Origin: Colwellia sp. Arc7-D
GTDB lineage: Bacteria > Pseudomonadota > Gammaproteobacteria > Enterobacterales > Alteromonadaceae
Reading direction: 5' to 3'
Assembly (NCBI RefSeq): GCF_003061515.1
Contig: NZ_CP028924.1
Location: 3,286,001 to 3,350,000 of the forward strand
DNA: 64,000 nt
Shown here: positions 27,626 to 37,744 of the stretch, one piece after another
Layout of the letters: each line of letters opens with the position of its first letter
Numbering within the stretch: position 1 is the first letter of the stretch
Made by a program: the position numbers and the translations under genes
The notes under the pieces: model-generated
Told to the model about the DNA's origin: nothing
What the model saw: the letters and a program-made list of their open reading frames with translations, nothing else
Database searches by the model: none

Positions 27626-29546
27626 CAGAGCTAACCTTATTTCGACCAGCTTGCTTTGCTTTTAATAATTGTTCGTCTGCAGCTTTTAGCAAAAGTGAGA
27701 AGTCGGCATAATTATCGTTCTCAAATGTCGCAACACCGATACTGATAGTTAACTGGTTTATTTGCAGCGTTTGCCACTTTGTTTGTTCGATATGCTGTCG
27801 TAATCGCTGAGCAACTTCAAGTGCTTCATTATTTTGAGTGTTAGGTAAAAGTGCAATAAACTCTTCACCGCCAAATCGTCCAAATACATCGCTGGCACGC
27901 ATTAAATTCTGACCTAACACGGCAACTTCTTGTAATGCTTTATCACCGATACTGTGACCAAACTGATCATTAATTTTTTTGAAAAAATCAATATCTATCA
28001 TATAAACACTAAAAGCTTGTTGCTCCTTTTTTGCCTGCAAAAACAAATCATCTCCTAACTCAAGCAGCCTGCGTCGATTAATCACACCGGTTAAGCTATC
28101 AATTCTTGTCACCCTTACTAAGTTTTTTTGCCCCGTAATCACACGAAGTAAAAACCAAGCCAATAGCAAAGTACACACAGCTAATACGATAACGAAAATT
28201 TCTCGACTATTAGCGTTGTCTGTCATTTGTTGCAGCTGTAGATCTTGTAGTCGTTGTTTTTTTTCTAAAATATGCTTATGTCGCTGAGCCGTTTCACTTT
28301 CGTATTGGAGAATTAACTCATCAACTTCATTGGTTTCTCGTGCTTTTTTGTAGGCTATTGATTTAGTGAAAAATGTAGACTGAGTTTCAATTGCTTGACT
28401 GTAATCACCTAAAACATATTCTAATTTAGCACGGAGAAATAGGATATTTAATTCACTGGTATCATAAATATTACTATCTTTAAGCGCTAATAGTGCCTGC
28501 GCTTTCGCCAAATTATCGAGCGCATCCTGATAACGCTCCATTTTTTCTAAAACAAAGGCTTTATCTACAATATATTGTAATTTGACCGCGTGTTGTTCAA
28601 CCTCTTTAACATATTCACCTGCAAGTATAATATAACGATAGGCACTTTCGGTATCAGGCTCTTTCTGATTTACCAACGCCCAAGCTATATTTCGATAGAT
28701 ACCCGCAATAAAATGATTACTCGTATTCGGTAGAATTTCGCTTTCTAATATTCGATAAACTTCAAGGGCTTGCTCATAACGCTCTTGGTTTGAATGGTTA
28801 TTAGCAACATTATGCAAACTATTCAGCGCATAATTATGTTTTCCTGCCTTTTTAAAATGATGATAAGACCGCTCAAAGTAGTCGTTTGCTTGTTCTTCTT
28901 CGCCTAAATAACCGTATAGAATTCCCAACTCGCTGTTTATATCACCTAACAGAGCTTCATCTTCAATAGCATTAGCAAGTTTTAAGGCTTGGTTCAGAGT
29001 TATTAACGACTGTTTATAGTTTTTTTGTAAATATAATATCGCTCCTATATTAATTAAACCTCGCGCCGTTAACTCCGTATTATTCATGGAACGAGCAACG
29101 TCTAGCCCATTTTGATAAATTTGAAGTGCGCTATCAAAGTCACCTAAACTTTCTAGAGAAAAGCCTTTGGTGTAAGCAAGTTCAGCAATAAATATACTGG
29201 GATTGTTCATTTGCTTTGCTAGCATTAGTCCTTGGTCGGCAGATACCTCGCTTAAACTATAAAGTGCTTGGTCAGAATAGGCCGCTGATTGAATACGATA
29301 AAAATTTACTTGGTTGGATATAGGCTGAGTGTTCAACGCTTCTTTATATGAATTTAATAGAATTAAAGCCGCTTTAGGATCACTATTATTCAGTTGTTCT
29401 GCGCGTAATAGAAAAGAATTAAAGTCGTTATCTGTTAACGATTGCAATGCATTAGATTTACAAGATATTAACAAGAAAACAAAGAAAATGGGGCACAATT
29501 TTGAAAGATTAATTTTACAAAGCTTCTTAACAAATTCGCGCTCCAA
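27618..29546 (-). CDS. TPR-containing membrane diguanylate cyclase (GGDEF)
   Basis: This is a second c-di-GMP synthase, 642 residues long and likely translationally coupled to the gene at 26363. The N-terminus has a hydrophobic segment with a lipobox-like LISC (Cys29). Residues about 35-400 are a series of tetratricopeptide-type helices (for example ARGLINIGAILYLQKNYKQ and DINSELGILYGYLGEEEQA), a likely periplasmic sensor for a protein or peptide. A coiled coil and a membrane helix at 450-469 precede the GGDEF domain, with GGEEF at 559-563 and I-site RASD at 550-553. The two cyclases share architecture and may have arisen by duplication. Confidence 0.9.
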   Translation of the reverse strand: MEREFVKKLCKINLSKLCPIFFVFLLISCKSNALQSLTDNDFNSFLLRAEQLNNSDPKAALILLNSYKEALNTQPISNQVNFYRIQSAAYSDQALYSLSEVSADQGLMLAKQMNNPSIFIAELAYTKGFSLESLGDFDSALQIYQNGLDVARSMNNTELTARGLINIGAILYLQKNYKQSLITLNQALKLANAIEDEALLGDINSELGILYGYLGEEEQANDYFERSYHHFKKAGKHNYALNSLHNVANNHSNQERYEQALEVYRILESEILPNTSNHFIAGIYRNIAWALVNQKEPDTESAYRYIILAGEYVKEVEQHAVKLQYIVDKAFVLEKMERYQDALDNLAKAQALLALKDSNIYDTSELNILFLRAKLEYVLGDYSQAIETQSTFFTKSIAYKKARETNEVDELILQYESETAQRHKHILEKKQRLQDLQLQQMTDNANSREIFVIVLAVCTLLLAWFLLRVITGQKNLVRVTRIDSLTGVINRRRLLELGDDLFLQAKKEQQAFSVYMIDIDFFKKINDQFGHSIGDKALQEVAVLGQNLMRASDVFGRFGGEEFIALLPNTQNNEALEVAQRLRQHIEQTKWQTLQINQLTISIGVATFENDNYADFSLLLKAADEQLLKAKQAGRNKVSSDA

Positions 29547-29662
29547 CAGCTTGTGCGATAATGTACCAAATACAGTATAAAACGAATTTGTGTAAATGAT
29601 AAAGTATTATTTCGAGAGATGAAAAAGTTATTAAAAAACTTAACGACTATATAGCTTTAAGG

Positions 29663-30070
29663 CTATTTTTCAGTGACTTGCCAATAACTTGCTTCTATTC
29701 TATTGCCATCTAAATCGATAATAAAGCAACCATAATATGGTGTTCCATATTCTGGCCTTGCGCCGGGTTTGCCATTACAGCGTCCACCCAAAGCGATAGC
29801 GCATTGATAAAAGTCATCAACTTGTTGTTTATTTAATGCGACAAAGCCAAAATGAACGCCATTACCTGGTGTTGCCGGCAATTTATCATAAGGTTGTTGC
29901 AACCAAAATTCAGGGTACCCTTTCCCGTACGTAACAGCCTGTTCATATTCACTGACCAAGGCTATAGTCAATGTTGCAAGCACTGGCGTATAAAAGGCTT
30001 TAGCTCGCTTTAAATCATTAGTGCCAATAGACGCATGGCAGATGCTACGCAATAATCGATGCTCGATCAT
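29663..30070 (-). CDS. VOC family (glyoxalase-like) protein
   Basis: This is a 135-residue single-unit vicinal-oxygen-chelate protein. The start contains a conserved HASIGTNDLKRAKAFY strand-helix, the middle has GVHFGFVALNKQQVDDFYQCAI, and the end has YYGCFIIDLDGNRIEASYW, the usual second half with a metal-ligand glutamate. Such proteins include lyases, dioxygenases and antibiotic-binding proteins; the substrate cannot be told. It follows the parE operon but is separated from it by a terminator. Confidence 0.82.
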   Translation of the reverse strand: MIEHRLLRSICHASIGTNDLKRAKAFYTPVLATLTIALVSEYEQAVTYGKGYPEFWLQQPYDKLPATPGNGVHFGFVALNKQQVDDFYQCAIALGGRCNGKPGARPEYGTPYYGCFIIDLDGNRIEASYWQVTEK

Positions 30071-30087
30071 AATTTCCCTTAATAAAG

Positions 30088-30120
30088 CAAAAAGGTATAG
30101 TTAATAAACTATACCTTAAT
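30088..30120 (-). terminator. terminator of the nudF-parE operon
   Basis: Read on the minus strand, a perfect 11-base stem (30107-30117 with 30092-30102) and a four-base loop are followed by a T-run. It sits 80 bases past the parE stop and just before the VOC gene. Confidence 0.85.
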
Positions 30121-30196
30121 TAATTACCGTTAAACTAATACGTTAGTCATTGTTGAATTGGTAATACGAACAACTAAACGTCTTATGCTAATGCAA

Positions 30197-32086
30197 TTAG
30201 TCTAGATCAACTAAATCACCTTTAGATTGGAGCCAAATTTTACGATCACCACTACGCTTTTTCGAAAGTAACATATCCATCAGTTCCATCGTTTCTGCGT
30301 GTTCATCAACCGTTAATTGCACTAAACGACGGGTATTGGGATCCATCGTTGTTTCACGCAATTGAAGAGGATTCATTTCACCTAGCCCTTTGAATCTCTG
30401 AACGTTTACTTTACCGCGTTTTTTTTCTGCTTCAATACGATCTAAAATACCGTCTTTTTCTGCTTCGTCTAGCGCGTAAAACACTTCTTTACCTACATCA
30501 ACACGATAAAGTGGCGGCATAGCTACATAAACATGTCCGGCTTGTACTAATGGCAGAAAATGTTGAGTAAATAACGCACAAAGTAATGTTGCAATGTGCA
30601 GTCCATCAGAGTCGGCATCGGCAAGAATACAAATTTTACCGTAACGTAATCCAGATAAGTCCTCGGTGTCAGGGTCAATGCCTAAGGCGACAGAAATATC
30701 ATGCACCTCTTGCGATGCTAATATTTGTCCTGAATCGACTTCCCATGTATTCAATATTTTACCGCGTAACGGCATAATGGCTTGAATTTCACGGTCTCTA
30801 GCTTGTTTTGCACTACCTCCCGCTGAGTCACCTTCCACCAAAAATAATTCGGTGCGTAAAATATCTTGGCTACCACAGTCAGTTAACTTGCCCGGTAATG
30901 CAGGCCCTTGAGTCACTTTTTTACGAATTATTTTTTTACTTGCACGTAAACGACGTTGAGCGTTTGAGATACAAAATTCAGCTAACGACTCGGCTATTTC
31001 AGTATGTTCATTTAGCCATAAACTAAAAGAGTCTTTAACAACGCCCGTAACAAATGCCGCACACTGGCGAGAAGAAAGTCGTTCTTTTGTTTGACCTGCA
31101 AATTGCGGGTCTTCCATTTTAACCGAGAGAATGTAAGAACACTTATCCCAAATATCGTCTGGCGTTAATTTAACACCACGTGGGATCAAGTTTCTAAACT
31201 CACAAAACTCACGCATCGATTCTAACAAGCCTTGGCGAAGACCGTTAACATGCGTACCACCTTGCACCGTTGGAATTAAGTTTACATAACTTTCACCAAC
31301 TGACTCACCACCTTCTGGTAACCAAGTTACAGCCCAGTCAGCGGCTTCATGTTGTGAGGAGAAGCTACCTACAAACGGTTCTTCTGGTAAGCTTTCATAA
31401 CCTTTAACTGATTCTTTTAAATAATCGACTAAACCATCTTCATAACACCATTGATATTTAGCGTCTTCGTTTTTATCATGAAACTTTATCGTTAAGCCTG
31501 GGCATAGAACAGCTTTAGCTTTTAATAAATGTACTAATCTGCGCGCTGAAAACTTGGCCGAGTCAAAATAGCTGGCATCAGGCCAAAACTTCACGCGGGT
31601 GCCAGTGTTTCGTCTACCTACGGTGCCTGTTTCTCTTAATTCTTCAACCTTATAGCCACTTTCGAAAGCCATTTCGTAGAGTTTACCATCACGCCTAACT
31701 GACACATCTACACGAGTTGATAACGCATTTACCACTGAAATACCAACACCATGCAAACCACCAGAAAACTGGTAGTTTTTGTTAGAAAATTTGCCGCCAG
31801 CATGTAACTTACAAAAGATAAGTTCTACGCCTGACACGCCTTCTTCAGGGTGAATATCAATAGGCATACCACGACCATCATCAATAACCTCTAATGACTG
31901 ATCTTTATCAAGAATTACGGTAATGTTTTGTGCATGACCGGCTAAGGCTTCATCAACCGAGTTATCGATTACCTCTTGACCTAAATGGTTAGGGCGCGTG
32001 GTATCGGTATACATGCCAGGACGATGGCGTACTGGGTCAAGGCCACTTAAGACCTCAATGGAGTCGGAATTATATTGTTCGCTCAT
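30197..32086 (-). CDS. parE: DNA topoisomerase IV subunit B
   Basis: ParE is the ATPase subunit partnering ParC. The 629 residues match E. coli ParE (630). They include the GHKL ATP site (EVIDNSVDEALAGHA, DDGRGMPID and GLHGVGISVVNALS) and the Toprim domain with EGDSAGGSAKQARDR and the metal DxD in LADADSDG. Its short insert pattern and IRKKVTQGPALPGKL segment separate it from GyrB, which has about 170 more residues. It is last in the nudF-yqiB-cpdA-yqiA-parE operon, the order known in E. coli. Confidence 0.96.
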   Translation of the reverse strand: MSEQYNSDSIEVLSGLDPVRHRPGMYTDTTRPNHLGQEVIDNSVDEALAGHAQNITVILDKDQSLEVIDDGRGMPIDIHPEEGVSGVELIFCKLHAGGKFSNKNYQFSGGLHGVGISVVNALSTRVDVSVRRDGKLYEMAFESGYKVEELRETGTVGRRNTGTRVKFWPDASYFDSAKFSARRLVHLLKAKAVLCPGLTIKFHDKNEDAKYQWCYEDGLVDYLKESVKGYESLPEEPFVGSFSSQHEAADWAVTWLPEGGESVGESYVNLIPTVQGGTHVNGLRQGLLESMREFCEFRNLIPRGVKLTPDDIWDKCSYILSVKMEDPQFAGQTKERLSSRQCAAFVTGVVKDSFSLWLNEHTEIAESLAEFCISNAQRRLRASKKIIRKKVTQGPALPGKLTDCGSQDILRTELFLVEGDSAGGSAKQARDREIQAIMPLRGKILNTWEVDSGQILASQEVHDISVALGIDPDTEDLSGLRYGKICILADADSDGLHIATLLCALFTQHFLPLVQAGHVYVAMPPLYRVDVGKEVFYALDEAEKDGILDRIEAEKKRGKVNVQRFKGLGEMNPLQLRETTMDPNTRRLVQLTVDEHAETMELMDMLLSKKRSGDRKIWLQSKGDLVDLD

Positions 32087-32102
32087 TTATATGTTCTGAT
32101 CA

Positions 32103-32687
32103 CTAGGCTGATATTAGTGGTAAGTTAAAAAATAACGCGATGTTAGGCAAGGCGTTTTCATAGTTAATAAAACTATGATCGCCATCTTGCTCTATAACTA
32201 ACTCGCAATGACGGTATTTTTCAACAGCTTGTTGGTAATCTAACACTTCATCACCTGTTTGTACCATGACCAAGTAGTTATTTTTAGATATATTTACCTG
32301 TTCGAGTGATTTTAATTCAACTATATGTTGTGCAAGTACTTGATAGCGTTCTTGTGTATAAGGATTTACCTGCTCACCGAGGTAATTTTCCATTAATTCA
32401 AATGGTCTAACAGCAGGATTAATTAACACCGCTTTTGTTTGATATTTTTCAGCTAAGTAAGTACTAAAGTACCCCCCTAAAGATGAGCCCATAATTAACC
32501 AAGTAGCGCTAGGTTCAAGAGCAATAATATCTTCAAGTTGTTTAATAGCACCATTTGGCGATGAAATAATCTGCGGACAATGAAAAATAACCTCAGGATG
32601 GTTTGCCGCCATATATTTTCTCGTTAGTTCAGCTTTCATCGACTGAGGCGAAGAGTTAAATCCATGGATGTATAATATGTTAATCAT
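32103..32687 (-). CDS. yqiA: esterase YqiA
   Basis: YqiA is a small alpha/beta-hydrolase esterase acting on short acyl or CoA esters. From ATG 32687 it has 194 residues (E. coli 193) and starts MINILYIHGFNSSPQSMKA. The nucleophile elbow is GSSLGG, with Asp and His near the C-terminus (QTGDEVLDY and GDHSFI). A frame extending back to TTG 32717 overlaps cpdA and is less likely. It lies between cpdA and parE. Confidence 0.9.
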   Translation of the reverse strand: MINILYIHGFNSSPQSMKAELTRKYMAANHPEVIFHCPQIISSPNGAIKQLEDIIALEPSATWLIMGSSLGGYFSTYLAEKYQTKAVLINPAVRPFELMENYLGEQVNPYTQERYQVLAQHIVELKSLEQVNISKNNYLVMVQTGDEVLDYQQAVEKYRHCELVIEQDGDHSFINYENALPNIALFFNLPLISA

Positions 32688-32709
32688 AAAAATATTTTTC
32701 TCGTTATTT

Positions 32710-33495
32710 TCAGACAAAAATGACTTTTCGAGATATTTCGCCGGTACTTGCCAGCGTAAATACTTGATAACCTGGTCCTTGCCCGTTTGATGTCACCGTT
32801 GCAGAGTTTATATCAAATTGAATAGAGGTAGCAGGACAGGTGTATAAATTAATAGTTCGACCAACCAGCGTTATAGGTAAAATTAATGCCTGATGAATAT
32901 GACCACAACCCAGCGCTTTAATGGAAGGGAATTTTGTTAACCATAGATAAAATTCTTCTTTATTAAGTAAACCATGCCGATCAATAAAAAAACCAGCATC
33001 TGTCGCATGATGATGTGTTAAGAGCAATTGTGATTTAGCCGGATTAATTATACTACTGGCCTTATTACATTCTTCTGCTGTTATAACGCCTGCGGGGGTC
33101 TCACTTTTACTTTCTAATAACAGCACCTGCCAATAATCATTTTCTATTACACTACTTTGGCAAAATGGTGCTTTCGACAAATACTGTTTTAACAGTGCTG
33201 GCTCGTCATGATTACCTGCTACAAAGTAAACCGGTATATTAATTTCTAAGTCATCAAAAGCATTGGCAAAAAGTTGATAAGACGCTTCGGTATGATCTTG
33301 AGTTAAATCACCGGTAAAAACAATAGCATCTATCGAAGGTTGCTGCTTTATAGAGAGTAATACTCTCTTTAAGTTTTGATAAACATTAGCCTGATGATGT
33401 GTACCACTTTTGTCTGCAAATAAATGGCTATCGCTCAACTGTGCAAGGGTAAATTCGTTTGGCATTAATTTGTCTGTTACTGTTTTTGGAAGCAT
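32710..33495 (-). CDS. cpdA: 3',5'-cyclic-AMP phosphodiesterase CpdA
   Basis: CpdA hydrolyses cAMP to AMP and so tunes CRP signalling. The 261-residue metallophosphoesterase shows each metal motif in order: QLSDSHLF, VFTGDLTQDHT, YFVAGNHDEP, LTHHH and GCGHIHQ. The order of motifs and length (E. coli 275) fit CpdA. It is the third gene of the operon, four bases after yqiB. Confidence 0.92.
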   Translation of the reverse strand: MLPKTVTDKLMPNEFTLAQLSDSHLFADKSGTHHQANVYQNLKRVLLSIKQQPSIDAIVFTGDLTQDHTEASYQLFANAFDDLEINIPVYFVAGNHDEPALLKQYLSKAPFCQSSVIENDYWQVLLLESKSETPAGVITAEECNKASSIINPAKSQLLLTHHHATDAGFFIDRHGLLNKEEFYLWLTKFPSIKALGCGHIHQALILPITLVGRTINLYTCPATSIQFDINSATVTSNGQGPGYQVFTLASTGEISRKVIFV

Positions 33496-33499
33496 TGGC

Positions 33500-33958
33500 T
33501 TATGAATTTCTAGAAATATCTAAGTGAACCTGACCCAACTTTAAGCAAAGTTGTAACCATTCTTTTAAAAAATAATTCACTTGTTGCTTTTCATTGGGTA
33601 AGTGCATTTTTTCGTTAGGGTAATCGTAACGTGGTTTAATTTGTTGCACATCTTGATTACTAATAACTTCGGCCATTCGAGCATCATGATACAAGCGTAC
33701 CACCATTTTGGGTCGAAAAAGCTCGGTTAAGTTATAGCCATGAATATTCGCTTCTTGGTTAATCGTCATTAGTGTCGTGTATTTTGTTACTTCATTGACC
33801 TTAACGCGATAACTTAAAAAGTCTGAGATAAAAAAGCAACGCTGCTCTCCTACCTGCTCTTTATCAGCAAGTATACGAAGCAACAGCATATAATTCACCT
33901 CACACAAGGTCATTAACGTAGGTAAATGGGGACGGTATTTTTTTTCTACAACAGACAT
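33500..33958 (-). CDS. yqiB: DUF1249 family protein YqiB
   Basis: This 152-residue protein belongs to the YqiB/DUF1249 family, of unknown biochemical function, encoded between nudF and cpdA in many gammaproteobacteria, as here. It starts YRPHLPTLMTLCEVNYMLLLRIL and contains YKYTTLMTINQEA-like and LTVRLYHDARMAEV-like strands, typical of the family. Its stop is separated from the nudF start by nothing: the ATG at 33958 abuts the nudF stop at 33959. No signal or membrane segment is present. Confidence 0.88.
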   Translation of the reverse strand: MSVVEKKYRPHLPTLMTLCEVNYMLLLRILADKEQVGEQRCFFISDFLSYRVKVNEVTKYTTLMTINQEANIHGYNLTELFRPKMVVRLYHDARMAEVISNQDVQQIKPRYDYPNEKMHLPNEKQQVNYFLKEWLQLCLKLGQVHLDISRNS

Positions 33959-34594
33959 TTATTTCCAGTTTGACTTAAATTTATCAATATTTAGGGCTAG
34001 CCATTGTAGCGTAATAATAGTGGCCGCATTAAGTATCTTTCCCTCTGCAAGCAACTTCTCAGCATTTTTTCTTGAAATAACATGTACTAAAATATCTTCA
34101 TCTTCTGACGCTAAACCAAAAATGCCAGAAATATTATCACTATCAACACAAGCACAATAAAGATGAATGCATTCAGTCATCCCGCCAGAACTTGAAAGGT
34201 AATCCATGACTTTAATCACATTTTCTGGCGCTAAATCTATATTGGCTTCTTCTTTTGCTTCACGAATAGCGACATCTTGTGGCACTTCATTTTCTGAAAA
34301 CATACCAGCGATTAATTCTAATTGCCAAGGCCCAGTTTTACTTTGTAGAGCGCCGGCACGAAATTGTTCAATCAATACGACCGTGTCATTTTTTGGATCA
34401 TATGGAAGTAACCCTACAGCATTACCGCGCTCAAAAACTTCTCTTGTTAACACTTTACTGTAACCACCAGCATAGAGTTTATGGCGAAACTGGTACTCAT
34501 CAAGTGCGAAAAAACCTTGGTATTTCCTTACTCGACTTCGCACTTCTACGTCAGCTAAACCAAAGCGTAAGAGTGGTTCTTCGGTGATACTCAT
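33959..34594 (-). CDS. nudF: ADP-ribose pyrophosphatase NudF
   Basis: NudF cleaves ADP-ribose to AMP and ribose 5-phosphate. It has 211 residues (E. coli 209). The Nudix box reads G-x5-E-x7-REAKEEANI: the catalytic glutamates are present, but the usual glycine near the end of the box is Asn. The FRAGALQSKTGPWQLELIAGMF segment before it is typical of ADP-ribose hydrolases. It is the first gene of the operon leading to parE, divergent from tolC, as in E. coli. Confidence 0.92.
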   Translation of the reverse strand: MSITEEPLLRFGLADVEVRSRVRKYQGFFALDEYQFRHKLYAGGYSKVLTREVFERGNAVGLLPYDPKNDTVVLIEQFRAGALQSKTGPWQLELIAGMFSENEVPQDVAIREAKEEANIDLAPENVIKVMDYLSSSGGMTECIHLYCACVDSDNISGIFGLASEDEDILVHVISRKNAEKLLAEGKILNAATIITLQWLALNIDKFKSNWK

Positions 34595-34780
34595 ATTAGT
34601 GACCTTTTATCTGAATAGTCATATTTTTAGACATTTTTTAGATACCCTAACATTTAACATTTTGTTACACTAGAGTACCTCCTTATACACTTATTCTATT
34701 TAGCTAATTCATTATTCGCGATAAGATAGTTATAATTAGAAAAATAATAACATGTTCATTATTACAGGAATCGTTCCAAC

Positions 34781-36142
34781 ATGAAAAAAACAATAACCGC
34801 ACTATTTATTGGCCTTGCTTTTACTGCAAGTAGCTCTTTAGCTAATGCCGAAGACTTATTATCAGTATACCAACAAGCACAAGCAAATGATCCGGTTGTT
34901 CTTAGAGCTCAGGCGCAATTTTTTGCAGCTGAAGAAGGTATTGAACAAGCTCGTTCTGTGTTGCTTCCTCAAATTTACGGTTCTGCAAGCTACACTGAAA
35001 GCAAAAGTGAGTTTATTCCAACCTCAGATACTGGGCAGTCTTCAGGTCAAATACTAACCAATAAAAGCGATACGACTAGCTACGGTATTAACTTGGACAT
35101 GGAATTATATAACCACAGTACTTGGTTAAAACTTGATAATGCTAAAAAACTTGCGCACCAAAGCGATGTTTCATACCAATTAGCTAAACAAGACTTAATT
35201 GTTCGTGTGACACAAGCTTACTTTCAAGTACTTAGTGCCAAAGATGATTTAGAATTTGCAAAAGCAGAAAAAGCGGCTATTGAGCGTCAGCTAGAGCAAA
35301 CGAAGCAAAGATTTTCAGTTGGTTTAACGGCTGTTACTGATGTACATGAAGCTCAAGCGCAATTTGATAATGCTGTTACCAGTGAAATTATATCAGAAAA
35401 CCAAGTATTTAATGCTGAAGAAGCATTACGTGTAATCACCAATGTTTACCCTCGCGATTTATATATACTAAATACGGAACGTTTTAGTACTTCTCGCCCA
35501 GCGCCTGACAGTGCCAATGAATGGCAACAAACGGCTGAAGCAAAGAACTTAGAATTAATTGCTGAAAGAATAAGTATTGATATCGCAAAAGAAAATATCA
35601 ATATAGCAAGATCGGGTCATTACCCTACCTTAAGCTTATCGGGCAGTTACGGTAGCCAAGATCAAGATAATGAAGTGAACAATATAAACTTTAACAATCC
35701 AGCATTAGATAGCCACTCAATCGGCATCTCTTTATATGTACCTATTTATTCAGGTGGTGCTATAACAAGTAGTGTTCGCCAAGCGCAAAGCAATTATGTT
35801 GCGGCAAGCCAAAATATGGAACAAGCATACAGAAATGTAGTGCAAAACACGCGTAACGCATACAACACTGTAATAGCAGCCGTTTCATCGATAAAGTCAT
35901 TAGAGCAATCTGTGATCAGTGCGCAAAGTGCATTGAAAGCGACTGAAGCCGGCTTTGAAGTAGGTACCCGTACGATTGTTGATGTGTTAAACAGCACCAG
36001 AAACTTGTACAACGCTAAACGAAACTTATCTTCTACTCGTTATGATTACATTCAAAATGTATTAGCATTAAAGCGAGCAGGCGGAACGATTACAGAACAA
36101 GACTTAAGCGATATAAACCAAGGTTTAACCGCTGCTAAGTAA
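34781..36142 (+). CDS. tolC: outer-membrane efflux channel TolC
   Basis: TolC forms the trimeric outer-membrane channel for multidrug efflux pumps and type I secretion. The 453-residue protein has a cleavable signal peptide ending near ANA (residue 23), then the two repeated OEP halves: LLSVYQQAQANDPVVLRAQAQ at the start, SVGLTAVTDVHEAQAQFD in repeat 1 and EVGTRTIVDVLNSTRNLYNAKRNL in repeat 2. E. coli TolC is 493 residues; the difference lies mainly at the C-terminus. It is divergent from nudF, the conserved neighbour. Confidence 0.95.
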   Translation: MKKTITALFIGLAFTASSSLANAEDLLSVYQQAQANDPVVLRAQAQFFAAEEGIEQARSVLLPQIYGSASYTESKSEFIPTSDTGQSSGQILTNKSDTTSYGINLDMELYNHSTWLKLDNAKKLAHQSDVSYQLAKQDLIVRVTQAYFQVLSAKDDLEFAKAEKAAIERQLEQTKQRFSVGLTAVTDVHEAQAQFDNAVTSEIISENQVFNAEEALRVITNVYPRDLYILNTERFSTSRPAPDSANEWQQTAEAKNLELIAERISIDIAKENINIARSGHYPTLSLSGSYGSQDQDNEVNNINFNNPALDSHSIGISLYVPIYSGGAITSSVRQAQSNYVAASQNMEQAYRNVVQNTRNAYNTVIAAVSSIKSLEQSVISAQSALKATEAGFEVGTRTIVDVLNSTRNLYNAKRNLSSTRYDYIQNVLALKRAGGTITEQDLSDINQGLTAAK

Positions 36143-36169
36143 TCGCTTGATTAGCAAAAAATAAGTATT

Positions 36170-36199
36170 AAAAAAGCAGCATTAAATGCTGCTTTTTTT
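36170..36199. terminator. bidirectional terminator between tolC and hldE
   Basis: AGCAGCAT (36175-36182) and ATGCTGCT (36186-36193) form the stem, with an A-run before it and a T-run after it, so it can stop both converging transcripts. Confidence 0.92.
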
Positions 36200-36247
36200 A
36201 TGTTCAGGCTTCTCTCAGAATCCTGCAAGTCGATATATGTCTATGTG

Positions 36248-37675
36248 CTAATCTTCTTGTTTTATGGCATTAATAATTTTAGTCGTAGAAATACCATCTT
36301 CAAAATTAAGCACTTTAACGTCACCACCTGCAGCAATAACCTCTTTACCGCCTGCGATATCCTCTACTTTATAATCACCGCCTTTGACTAAGGTATTAGG
36401 TAATATGTTGGCAATTAAACGCTGTGGCGTATCTTCACTAAATGGCACTACCCAATCAACTGCCCCTAACCCAGCAAGTACAGCCATACGACGATCGACC
36501 GGATTAACCGGGCGACCAGGCCCTTTTAATCGCGTGACAGACGCGTCATCGTTAACCGCAACAATGAGGCGAGTACCTAATGTATTAGCCGTTGATAAAT
36601 ATGAAACATGACCAGCATGGAGAATATCAAAACAGCCGTTGGTCATCACGATTTTCTCGCCGCGTGCTTGAGCTAACTCAACCGCAATTTTAAGTTGATC
36701 TTCGGTCATCACACCAAAACCACTTTCTTGGCCAGATAACAACTCTGCACCTAATTCAGCTTCGCTAACCGTTGACGTACCTAACTTACCAACGACAATG
36801 CCAGCCGCTATATTTGCTAATGCGCTCGCTTGAGCAAAATCAGCTTTTGCCGCAATTGACAGTGCCAATGTCGCTATTACCGTATCGCCAGCGCCAGTTA
36901 CGTCATAAACCTCTTTAGCTTGGGTAGGTAAATGAAACTCTTCTTGGTCATGCATTAGCAAGGTCATGCCTTGTTCACTTCGAGTGACCAGCATAGCGAT
37001 TAACTCTAATTCATTTAGCAGAGCTTGCCCTTTTTTGACGATATCAGCTTCAGTTTTACATGGCCCAACAACGGCTTCAAACTCTGCAAGATTAGGCGTA
37101 ATTAATGTTGCACCACGATAACGTGAAAAGTCAGTACCTTTTGGATCAACTAACACAGGAATATTTTGTGATTTTGCCGCTTGAATAAGTGCTTGAACCT
37201 CTGACAATGTGCCTTTGTCATAATCTGACAACAACAATAAATCATGTTGAGCCACTAAAGCTTTGGTTTGCTCAATCAAGGGGGTTTTATCAATTTCAGC
37301 AAAAGATTCTTCAAAATCTAAACGTAATAATTGTTGATTTCGACTTAAAATACGCAATTTTGTGATCGTAGGATGATCTACAGATTGAATAAATTGACAA
37401 TTTATATTCATTGCCGACAACTGTGTTTGCAATGTTTTAGACGCTTCATCGGCACCAGTAATACCAAGCAAAGTTACTTGACCATTTAGCGAAGCAATGT
37501 TCAAGGCTACGTTAGCCGCGCCCCCTGGTCGATCTTCGTCTTGATGTATTTTAACAATTGGCACAGGTGCCTCTGGAGAAATACGTTGAGTTGGCCCAGA
37601 CCAATAGCGATCTAGCATGATATCACCAACCACTAAAACACGCGCTTTTTCAAAAGCGGGAATATCTACTTTCAT
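36248..37675 (-). CDS. hldE: bifunctional heptose 7-kinase / heptose 1-phosphate adenylyltransferase
   Basis: HldE makes ADP-heptose for the lipopolysaccharide inner core. From ATG 37675 the protein has 475 residues (E. coli 477) and starts [25 protein letters not shown]. The N-terminal PfkB-type kinase ends with [14 protein letters not shown]. The C-terminal nucleotidyltransferase has the HxGH motif in [14 protein letters not shown]. The frame extends 10 codons upstream without family support. In E. coli it heads hldE-glnE-ygiF; here an acyltransferase and another gene, both on the opposite strand, lie between hldE and glnE. Confidence 0.96.
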   Translation of the reverse strand: MKVDIPAFEKARVLVVGDIMLDRYWSGPTQRISPEAPVPIVKIHQDEDRPGGAANVALNIASLNGQVTLLGITGADEASKTLQTQLSAMNINCQFIQSVDHPTITKLRILSRNQQLLRLDFEESFAEIDKTPLIEQTKALVAQHDLLLLSDYDKGTLSEVQALIQAAKSQNIPVLVDPKGTDFSRYRGATLITPNLAEFEAVVGPCKTEADIVKKGQALLNELELIAMLVTRSEQGMTLLMHDQEEFHLPTQAKEVYDVTGAGDTVIATLALSIAAKADFAQASALANIAAGIVVGKLGTSTVSEAELGAELLSGQESGFGVMTEDQLKIAVELAQARGEKIVMTNGCFDILHAGHVSYLSTANTLGTRLIVAVNDDASVTRLKGPGRPVNPVDRRMAVLAGLGAVDWVVPFSEDTPQRLIANILPNTLVKGGDYKVEDIAGGKEVIAAGGDVKVLNFEDGISTTKIINAIKQED

Positions 37676-37744
37676 CCTGTACCCTATAACAGATATAATA
37701 AGCAATATTGTAACACAAGCAATTCAATGAGTTGAAATCATCCC

